Below, in pieces: positions 1 to 3,955 of a stretch of 5,847 nt of DNA. Within the stretch, counting starts at the first letter, position 1; each line of letters opens with the position of its first letter. A program made the position numbers and the translations under genes. Source of the stretch: Thermococcaceae archaeon (GTDB taxonomy: Archaea; Methanobacteriota_B; Thermococci; Thermococcales; Thermococcaceae); contig JAMOPD010000389.1 in NCBI GenBank assembly GCA_027064745.1, positions 1-5,847 of the forward strand. Direction: 5' to 3'. The notes below the pieces were generated by a model. The model was not told the DNA's origin. It saw nothing but the letters and a program-made list of their open reading frames with translations, and searched no databases.

Positions 1-30
1 TAAATCTTGGAATATACTGAATATTACGGT

Positions 31-37
31 GGGTGAT
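31..37 (+). promoter_or_regulatory. Shine-Dalgarno site of fen1
   Basis: GGGTGAT lies three bases before the ATG at 41 and matches the archaeal 16S anti-SD (complement GGAGGTGAT). It overlaps the alternative in-frame GTG at 29-31, which therefore cannot be the served start. No convincing TATA box is visible in the 30 bases available upstream, so the promoter is probably cut off by the window edge. Confidence 0.75.
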
Positions 38-40
38 ACA

Positions 41-1066
41 ATGGGGGTTCAGATAGGTGAGCTTATTCCAAAGAGAGAGATTGAGCTTGAAAATCTTTAC
101 GGTAGGAAAGTCTCGATCGACGCCTTCAACGCCATTTACCAGTTTCTATCGACAATCAGGCAGAGGGATGGAATGCCTTTAATGGATTCCAAAGGGAGAA
201 TAACCTCTCATCTTTCTGGGTTGTTTTACAGGACAATCAATCTGATGGAAGCAGGTATAAAGCCTGCCTACGTCTTCGACGGTGAGCCTCCAGAGTTTAA
301 AAAGAAGGAACTTGAGAGGAGGAGAGAGGCAAGGGAAGAGGCGGAAGAAAAATGGGAGGAGGCTCTGGCCAGAGGCGATCTTGAGGAAGCAAAGAAATAT
401 GCCCAGAGAGCCAGCAGGGTGAATGAGCAGCTCATCAATGATGCCAAACAACTCCTTAACTTTATGGGAATCCCAGTTATACAGGCCCCGAGCGAGGGTG
501 AGGCCCAGGCAGCATATATGGCAATAAAGAAGAAAACCTATGCTTCAGCATCTCAGGACTATGACTCACTCCTTTTCGGAGCTCCTCGTCTGGTCAGAAA
601 TCTCACGATAACAGGGAGGAGAAAACTTCCAGGAAAAGATGTTTATGTGGAAGTTAGACCAGAACTCATAACCCTTGAAAGAGCCCTAAAAGAACTTGGT
701 ATAGACAGAGAAAAACTTATTGAAATGGCAATCCTCGTCGGGACTGACTATAATCCCGGGGGGATAAAAGGCATAGGTCCGAAGAAGGCTCTTGAGATTG
801 TGAAGCGGTCAAAAGATCCGCTGAAGAAATATCAGAAGGAGAGCGAGGTTGATCTTTACGCGATAAAGGAATTCTTCCTGAATCCTCCGGTGACGGATGA
901 TTTCAGGCTTGAATGGAAGATGCCTGATGAAGATGGAATACTCAAGTTCCTTTGTGATGAACATGACTTCAGTGAGTCAAGAGTCCAAAATGGTCTTGAA
1001 AGACTTAAAAAAGCTATAAAAGCCGGCAGACAGTCAACCCTTGAGAGCTGGTTCATAAAAAAGTAA
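41..1066 (+). CDS. fen: Flap endonuclease 1 (FEN1/XPG family)
   Basis: This is a structure-specific 5' nuclease that cuts 5' flaps during Okazaki fragment maturation and long-patch base excision repair, working with the PCNA sliding clamp. The 341-residue product has the normal archaeal FEN1 length. The metal-binding acidic residues known from the family are all present: D27, D80, E152, E154, D173, D175 and D236. The N-terminal nuclease region ends at the FDGEPP motif near residue 80. The helical arch follows (about 85-130), then the internal nuclease region with SEGEAQAAY (151-159) and [10 protein letters not shown] (171-180). A helix-hairpin-helix DNA-binding segment is at about 239-256 ([15 protein letters not shown]). 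The C-terminus carries a PCNA-interacting box, QSTLESWF (331-338). The ATG at 41 is preferred over an in-frame GTG at 29 because the SD (GGGTGAT, 31-37) overlaps that GTG, and because family members begin MGV, where Gly2 becomes the processed N-terminus. It converges on tfb with a 4-bp gap. No defect is seen. Confidence 0.97.
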   Translation: MGVQIGELIPKREIELENLYGRKVSIDAFNAIYQFLSTIRQRDGMPLMDSKGRITSHLSGLFYRTINLMEAGIKPAYVFDGEPPEFKKKELERRREAREEAEEKWEEALARGDLEEAKKYAQRASRVNEQLINDAKQLLNFMGIPVIQAPSEGEAQAAYMAIKKKTYASASQDYDSLLFGAPRLVRNLTITGRRKLPGKDVYVEVRPELITLERALKELGIDREKLIEMAILVGTDYNPGGIKGIGPKKALEIVKRSKDPLKKYQKESEVDLYAIKEFFLNPPVTDDFRLEWKMPDEDGILKFLCDEHDFSESRVQNGLERLKKAIKAGRQSTLESWFIKK

Positions 1067-1072
1067 AAAATC
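1049..1072 (-). terminator. Probable oligo-T terminator of tfb inside the fen1 3' end
   Basis: Read on the minus strand just past and including the tfb stop, the sequence is TGATTTTTTACTTTTTTATG: two runs of six T separated by AC. Archaeal RNA polymerase terminates at such U-runs without needing a hairpin. The T-runs are the complement of the fen1 terminal Lys-Lys-stop codons and adjoining bases, so the tfb transcript should end as short antisense to fen1. This is inference from base composition only. Confidence 0.55.
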
Positions 1073-1970
1073 ACATGGGTATCTTCAGTTTGAGCTTGTC
1101 GACAAGTTCCTTATATCTATTCCTTACGGTGACCTCGGTGACTCTTGCGACTTCAGCAACTTCTCTTTGGGTTCTCTTTTCTCCTTCAAGCAGGCCTGCT
1201 ATGTAAAGGGCAGCGCCGACCAACCCGGCAGGACTTTTACCGCTCGTGAGTCCCTTGTCATATGCCTCATCCAGTAGTTCAATAGCCTTTCGCCTGACCT
1301 TTTCGCTCAGACCAAGTTCATCAGCAAACTTGTTCACATAATCCGTTGGCTTGACAAAGAGCTTTTTTGGAGTCAGGTTGAGGTTTCTTGCAATAAAGCG
1401 GAAGCTTCTTCCAATTTCTTTCTTATCAACTCTGGAGATTTCAGTTATCTCATCCAGAGTCCTTGGGATTTTTAACAGCCTGCACGCTGCATAAACACAG
1501 GCGGCAATGACGCTCTCAATTGATCTACCCCTAATGAGTCCTCTTCTCACAGCTTCCCTGTAAAGCCTCGCTGCCTCTTCCTCAACGTGCTTCGGAAGTT
1601 TAAGTTGGGAAGCAATTCTGTCAAGCTCGCTTAAGGCAAAGGCGAGATTACGCTCGGCGGCATCGCTCACTCTCAAACGAGATTGCCATTTCCTAAGACG
1701 GTACATTTTCTCTCTCATTAAACCAGTTAAGTTCCTGTCAATTCCAATGTCGGTTGAAAGGCCTTTATCATGAAGGAGAATACTCTCAGGAGCACCAGTT
1801 CTCGAACGCTTCTCTCTCTGAGAGGCATCAAAAGCACGCCATTCAGGACCAGTATCTATGACATTTTCCTCAATGACAAAGCCGCATTTTGCACAGATAA
1901 TTTCACCCCTTCCAGGGTCATAGATGAAGTCAGTTGAGCCGCAGACAGGGCAAACTCGACGCTTATCCAC
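1071..1970 (-). CDS. tfb: Transcription initiation factor B (TFB, TFIIB homologue)
   Basis: TFB is a general transcription factor. It binds the TBP-TATA complex and the BRE element, recruits RNA polymerase, and helps open the promoter and choose the start site. The 299-residue protein has a zinc ribbon with C7, C10, C26 and C29. The conserved B-reader/B-linker region (about 40-75) contains GPEWRAFDASQREKRSRTGAP, and two cyclin-like folds follow (about 105-197 and 203-296). The helix-turn-helix near 267-288 (TQREVAEVARVTEVTVRNRY) is the BRE-recognition element in homologues. An intact B-reader points to TFB1 rather than the divergent TFB2 of Thermococcales. The neighbouring fen1 also fits TFB1, as I recall these genes being adjacent in Thermococcus kodakarensis. 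The start is a GTG (1968-1970) with the SD GGGTGAGG at 1973-1980. Its oligo-T termination signal probably lies in the last codons of fen1. Confidence 0.97.
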   Translation of the reverse strand: MDKRRVCPVCGSTDFIYDPGRGEIICAKCGFVIEENVIDTGPEWRAFDASQREKRSRTGAPESILLHDKGLSTDIGIDRNLTGLMREKMYRLRKWQSRLRVSDAAERNLAFALSELDRIASQLKLPKHVEEEAARLYREAVRRGLIRGRSIESVIAACVYAACRLLKIPRTLDEITEISRVDKKEIGRSFRFIARNLNLTPKKLFVKPTDYVNKFADELGLSEKVRRKAIELLDEAYDKGLTSGKSPAGLVGAALYIAGLLEGEKRTQREVAEVARVTEVTVRNRYKELVDKLKLKIPM

Positions 1971-1972
1971 TT

Positions 1973-1980
1973 CCTCACCC
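1973..1980 (-). promoter_or_regulatory. Shine-Dalgarno site of tfb
   Basis: GGGTGAGG on the minus strand lies two bases before the GTG at 1970 and contains the GGTGA core. It supports the GTG start, and no other in-frame start is nearby. Confidence 0.7.
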
Positions 1981-1990
1981 CCGCATGCGG
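1981..1990. promoter_or_regulatory. Perfect palindrome CCGCATGCGG at the tfb transcription start
   Basis: This is a 10-bp perfect palindrome between the tfb TATA box and its SD, at or just after the predicted start site. It could be a repressor operator or a small leader hairpin. A related GCAT/ATGC inverted repeat lies at the equivalent place in front of the YhbY-family gene (3797-3814). No regulator is identified, and the function is inferred from position only. Confidence 0.35.
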
Positions 1991-2011
1991 ATACCTTTAA
2001 AAATTTTATGG

Positions 2012-2026
2012 TATATAAAGGTTAAG
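2012..2026 (-). promoter_or_regulatory. BRE/TATA promoter of tfb
   Basis: On the minus strand CTTAACC (BRE side) is followed by TTTATATA (2019 to 2012). The box lies about 45 bases before the GTG start, which would put transcription initiation near 1988-1991 and leave a leader of about 20 bases carrying the SD. The BRE and first TATA bases coincide with the right-hand edge of the 15-bp direct repeat (2016-2030). Confidence 0.6.
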
Positions 2027-2030
2027 GTTG
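2016..2030. repeat. 15-bp direct repeat, copy 1
   Basis: TAAAGGTTAAGGTTG is identical to 2208-2222. On the minus strand this copy forms the BRE and start of the TATA box of tfb, while the other copy contains the stop codon of the 88-residue gene. The pair bounds about 177 bp that looks inserted. Confidence 0.85.
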
Positions 2031-2207
2031 TGACCCGGATACTATCAGGATAATTAACAGCCCGCATACCGGGTTTATCATCAGCTCACAGCTTGTCCTA
2101 ACAGTGTGGGATGAGGTCTTGGCAGTATGGGAACCTGTACCTTTCTGTGAAGTCTATGAACATAGGAACCCTACATCAAGCACTTTAACATCAAATCCCT
2201 CATCATC
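2031..2207. other. Probable inserted segment between repeats, with a relic-like open frame
   Basis: This segment lies between two identical 15-bp repeats and separates the tfb promoter from the 88-residue gene. I find no complete gene in it. Its 3' part on the plus strand (2176-2207) is a near-copy of 2272-2300 in the neighbouring gene. The plus-strand frame 2026-2217 has no stop for 63 codons and reads protein-like (for example VLTVWDEVLAVWEPVPFCEV). It lacks an ATG, its first in-frame GTG is at 2104, and it ends at TAA 2215-2217. Small inverted repeats occur: ACCCGG (2033-2038) with CCGGGT (2069-2074), and CTATG/CATAG around 2154-2165. It may be a fragment of a mobile element or gene, or repair-associated filler DNA. 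I cannot assign a family. Confidence 0.4.
2176..2207. repeat. Partial copy of the 88-residue gene's interior (copy 2)
   Basis: The 20 bases at 2176-2195 are identical to 2272-2291. After a 3-base insertion (2196-2198), a further 9 bases (2199-2207) match 2292-2300. Read on the minus strand in the frame of the 88-residue gene past its stop, it would encode DDEGFDVKVLD, compared with DDEFDVKVLE in the gene. An exact 20-mer this close is very unlikely by chance, so it is a duplication remnant. Confidence 0.8.
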
Positions 2208-2222
2208 TAAAGGTTAAGGTTG
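2208..2222. repeat. 15-bp direct repeat, copy 2
   Basis: TAAAGGTTAAGGTTG is identical to 2016-2030. On the minus strand it contains the last codons and stop (CAA CCT TAA) of the 88-residue gene. If the DNA between the copies is removed, the gene's stop joins directly to CCTTTATATA, so the ancestral gene end would have overlapped the tfb BRE/TATA. Confidence 0.85.
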
Positions 2223-2480
2223 GGCATAGCGGAGAATCCACTTTAGGTCTTCTTTTTTAAATGTAATCCTCTCAAGCACTTTAACATCAAACTCATCATC
2301 CTCAACAATGTTTGCATAAATCCAAAGAAAAACAGGATTATCCTCAGTCCCAATAACTCTATTCTTGTAGAGTACGTCGACTGTCCCATCCTTATTTTTC
2401 TTCACTGAGAGAGGTTTCCAAGTTTCTTTACTAACCTCTCCCTTTTCGTTGAGAATCTGAAGTATCTCTCTAACATCCAT
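2214..2480 (-). CDS. Hypothetical protein, 88 residues, in the S19e/PDCD5 gene run
   Basis: I do not recognise this protein. It is small, acidic and soluble, with no signal peptide, membrane segment or cysteines. An N-terminal helix (about 2-14, DVREILQILNEKG) is followed by a probably beta-rich core (about 20-58, with SVKKNKDGTVDVLYKNRVIG) and an acidic stretch (EDDEFD, about 60-65). A short basic C-terminal helix ends in RYAQP. The ATG at 2480 has the SD AGGGAG at 2485-2490 and starts 15 bp after the PDCD5-family stop, so it is very probably co-transcribed with that gene. The codons look ordinary for this genome. Its 3' end lies in a 15-bp direct repeat, and a stretch of its interior (DDEFDVKVLE) is copied just downstream. 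Context hints at a translation or nucleic-acid link, but no function is shown. Confidence 0.85.
   Translation of the reverse strand: MDVREILQILNEKGEVSKETWKPLSVKKNKDGTVDVLYKNRVIGTEDNPVFLWIYANIVEDDEFDVKVLERITFKKEDLKWILRYAQP
2272..2300. repeat. Source copy of the duplicated segment within the 88-residue gene
   Basis: This is the in-gene partner of 2176-2207 and encodes DDEFDVKVLE on the minus strand. The matching stretch begins TCAAGCACTTTAACATCAAA on the plus strand. It lies in the C-terminal third of the small hypothetical gene and reads normally there, so this copy is taken as the original. Confidence 0.75.
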
Positions 2481-2495
2481 GTTACTCCCTTCGGG

Positions 2496-2834
2496 CTACC
2501 ATTTTATCCTGTATTCTCTCCGGGTTCTTGCATCTATCTGAGCTAATATTTTCTTCAACTTTGCATCATCGATTTTCTCCCTGATCTGCCCCGCCTGGAA
2601 AAGCTGAACTAAAATTAACTCAACTTGCCTGGCCAGCTCCGGTTTAACGAGTTTAACCCTTCCTAATCTCTCTCTGGCATCGGGTGTTAGTATTTGCCTC
2701 ATCATAGCGTCGAGCTGAGCTTCAAGCTCCATCTCCTGTCTCATTGCCTCTTCCTGGACTTTCTGCTGTTCTGCCAGCCTCTTTTGTAGCTCGAGGAGCT
2801 TTCTCTTTCTGATTTCTTCTATGTCCTCCGCCAT
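2496..2834 (-). CDS. PDCD5-family DNA-binding protein
   Basis: The 112-residue product is a member of the PDCD5 (TFAR19) family, small helical proteins found in archaea and eukaryotes. The archaeal ones are annotated as DNA-binding proteins, and their exact role is unsettled. A long charged N-terminal helix (about 2-45) is rich in E, K, Q and R. The conserved triple-helix core follows, with LTPDARERLGRVKLVKPELA (about 49-68) and VELILVQLFQAGQIREKIDD (about 71-90), then a basic tail ending RREYRIKW. The length is typical. The ATG at 2834 is preceded by the SD AGGTGGTG at 2838-2845. The gene lies 81 bp after S19e, a pairing commonly seen in Thermococcales as I recall, and 15 bp before the 88-residue gene. 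Its own promoter is possible in that 81-bp gap. Confidence 0.93.
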   Translation of the reverse strand: MAEDIEEIRKRKLLELQKRLAEQQKVQEEAMRQEMELEAQLDAMMRQILTPDARERLGRVKLVKPELARQVELILVQLFQAGQIREKIDDAKLKKILAQIDARTRREYRIKW

Positions 2835-2904
2835 TCACACCACCTAAATTATTTTTGAAACTTTAGATTAAAAACCTATCTTGGATTAAAGCTGGGAAGA
2901 AGGG

Positions 2905-2912
2905 TATAAAAG
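2905..2912 (-). promoter_or_regulatory. Possible internal TATA box before the PDCD5-family gene
   Basis: CTTTTATA on the minus strand (2912 to 2905) lies right after the S19e stop codon and about 71 bases before the PDCD5-family start. A start site near 2880 would give a leader of about 45 bases. A weaker alternative, TTTTTAAT, lies near 2868-2875. The gene could equally be read from the upstream promoter, since no strong oligo-T terminator separates it from S19e. Confidence 0.35.
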
Positions 2913-2915
2913 AGC

Positions 2916-3368
2916 TTAGTACTTTTTGAGCTCGGGTATCTGCTCTTCAAGTTCTTTTTTGAGATCTGTAGCTATTTTGTCAAGATAGCTCCTCCCTTGA
3001 GGGGTTACAACTCTACCTTCCCCTGGCAATTTTGTTATGAATCCTGCTGCCTCAAGCTGCTGAAGGGCTTTCCTTATTATTGAACCACTTCCCTTGTAGA
3101 AGTGCTCTGGAGCATGTCCTCTATCTTTTCTACCACCATACCATGTGCGGAGCCTCTCAATTCCAACTGGACCGTCGATGTATATCTTCCTGAAGATGCT
3201 GGCAACGCGGTAGTACCACCAGTCCTCTTGCTCTGGTAAGCGCTCCTTGTGCCTGCCAGTCTTAACGAAAGGTGCCCACTCGGGCGGCTTTATAGCCTCT
3301 ATATCTTTGAGTTTCTGAGCAACCCTCTCAACGAGCAAATCACCAGGAACATCATAAACTGTCGCCAT
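2916..3368 (-). CDS. rps19e: Ribosomal protein S19e (eS19)
   Basis: This is a small-subunit ribosomal protein shared by archaea and eukaryotes but absent from bacteria. In eukaryotes its homologue is needed for 18S rRNA maturation. The 150-residue length is typical, and the product is a winged-helix-type protein. Family hallmarks are the start [17 protein letters not shown], the stretch [20 protein letters not shown] (about 28-47), then [15 protein letters not shown] (49-63), [19 protein letters not shown] (about 66-84) and [18 protein letters not shown] (about 93-110). The ATG at 3368 begins 2 bp after the stop of the YhbY-family gene. Its SD (GGGAGG) lies within the last codons of that gene, a layout that favours translational coupling. 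Confidence 0.97.
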   Translation of the reverse strand: MATVYDVPGDLLVERVAQKLKDIEAIKPPEWAPFVKTGRHKERLPEQEDWWYYRVASIFRKIYIDGPVGIERLRTWYGGRKDRGHAPEHFYKGSGSIIRKALQQLEAAGFITKLPGEGRVVTPQGRSYLDKIATDLKKELEEQIPELKKY

Positions 3369-3370
3369 CC

Positions 3371-3787
3371 TTAATCCCTCCCTTTCTTGAACTTCTTCCT
3401 GAATTGAGCAATATCGAGCTTGACCTTTTTAACGGGCTTTTCTTCCCGTTTCTCCTTTGAGAGTTTCTTTCTCTTAAGCTTCCTTAAATACTTTTCCCAA
3501 CCCTCTCTCGGCTTGAACAATATAAACCTTTTGCCCCTGACATCTACGAGCTCGCTGTCCGTTAGTTCAGCCACCTTTTCGGCTATTTCTTTTCTCTCCA
3601 TTTCAGTGGAAATTAGAGCACCCTTTCTAATCTCGACCTTCAGTATTCCATCCTTTTTGAGCTGAGTGTTTATTTCGTGAATTACACCTTCATCTAAACC
3701 TTTTTTACCAATCCACGCTTTAGGCTCAATATCATAATATTTAGCGCGAATGGCCCTTCTCACTTTTCCTGGTAAACGTTTTTCCAT
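3371..3787 (-). CDS. YhbY/CRM-domain RNA-binding protein
   Basis: The 138-residue product resembles archaeal YhbY-family proteins built on a CRM (CRS1-YhbY) RNA-binding domain. The bacterial relative YhbY associates with pre-50S ribosomal particles. The CRM domain spans about 1-95, with the glycine-bearing loop [20 protein letters not shown] (about 25-44) corresponding to the GxxG RNA-contact loop. Next comes KVEIRKGAL, then [20 protein letters not shown] and the strand GKRFILFKP. The C-terminus (about 100-138) is a very basic Lys/Arg tail ([20 protein letters not shown]) likely to contact RNA. The ATG at 3787 is chosen over a GTG at 3796 that is in frame and three codons longer, because that GTG lies inside the SD GAGGTGA. 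It is first in the run with S19e, 2 bp upstream of it, which fits ribosome assembly. Confidence 0.88.
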   Translation of the reverse strand: MEKRLPGKVRRAIRAKYYDIEPKAWIGKKGLDEGVIHEINTQLKKDGILKVEIRKGALISTEMERKEIAEKVAELTDSELVDVRGKRFILFKPREGWEKYLRKLKRKKLSKEKREEKPVKKVKLDIAQFRKKFKKGRD

Positions 3788-3791
3788 CTCT

Positions 3792-3798
3792 CTCACCT
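3792..3798 (-). promoter_or_regulatory. Shine-Dalgarno site of the YhbY-family gene
   Basis: GAGGTGA on the minus strand precedes the ATG at 3787 by four bases. It overlaps the alternative GTG at 3796 and so decides the start. Its first bases are also part of the right arm of the inverted repeat at 3797-3814. Confidence 0.75.
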
Positions 3799-3814
3799 CG
3801 CATGAGGATGCGAG
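3797..3814. repeat. Inverted repeat CTCGCAT-4-ATGCGAG in the promoter of the YhbY-S19e gene run
   Basis: Seven-base arms (3797-3803 and 3808-3814) pair perfectly around a 4-base spacer. The element lies between the TATA box and the start codon, covering the predicted transcription start, and its minus-strand right arm runs into the SD. As DNA it could be an operator; if transcribed, the hairpin could mask the SD. The equivalent place before tfb holds CCGCATGCGG. Confidence 0.5.
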
Positions 3815-3818
3815 AGGG

Positions 3819-3828
3819 TTTATAAAAG
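3819..3828 (-). promoter_or_regulatory. TATA promoter of the YhbY-S19e gene run
   Basis: CTTTTATAAA on the minus strand (3828 to 3819) lies about 32 bases before the ATG at 3787, which predicts initiation near 3797-3800 and a leader of about 10 bases containing the SD. It is the only clear promoter ahead of this leftward run. Confidence 0.6.
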
Positions 3829-3833
3829 TTGGG

Positions 3834-3842
3834 CTTTTAAAT
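3834..3842 (+). promoter_or_regulatory. Possible rightward TATA box
   Basis: CTTTTAAAT on the plus strand would start transcription near 3865, about 50 bases before the ATG at 3917. It is nearly self-complementary and adjoins the leftward TATA box, so it might instead belong to the minus strand. The evidence is weak. Confidence 0.3.
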
Positions 3843-3877
3843 GTTCCTCTGCTGGATTCTAAATGAAGCTTAAGTAA

Positions 3878-3955
3878 TTGTTTTTTACTTGTTGTTTTTG
3901 GTTTGTTTTGTGTTGAATGCGTGCATTTGTGTTGTATTTATGTAATGATGGAAAT
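3878..3955 (+). other. G/T-rich tract at the start of the accessory block
   Basis: For about 75 bases the plus strand is almost free of C and consists mainly of T-runs and TTG/TTTG units, with no SD ahead of the ATG at 3917. A small inverted repeat, AAGTAA (3872-3877) with TTACTT (3885-3890), precedes it and is followed by T-runs, which looks like a terminator although no rightward gene lies upstream. It marks the change from conserved genes to the AT-rich block. Confidence 0.35.

Noticed and set aside
29..40. Earlier GTG start for fen1 adding four residues
   Set aside because: It lies within the SD region, and FEN1 proteins begin MGV with Gly2 at the active-site side.
2044..2090. C/D-box guide RNA on the minus strand (TGATGA ... 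CTGA)
   Set aside because: C- and D-like boxes are present, but recognisable D' and C' boxes and a terminal stem are missing, and the spacing is short. Likely chance.
2016..2222. Two-repeat CRISPR-like unit
   Set aside because: There are only two 15-bp copies, 192 bp apart. The length and spacing are not those of a CRISPR array, and there is no similarity to the Thermococcales repeats I remember.
3788..3796. Earlier GTG start for the YhbY-family gene
   Set aside because: The GTG is part of the SD GAGGTGA that serves the ATG at 3787.
3872..3900. Rightward intrinsic terminator (AAGTAA/TTACTT plus T-run)
   Set aside because: No rightward gene lies upstream to terminate, and the stem is short and AT-only. 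It is recorded only as part of the G/T-rich tract.
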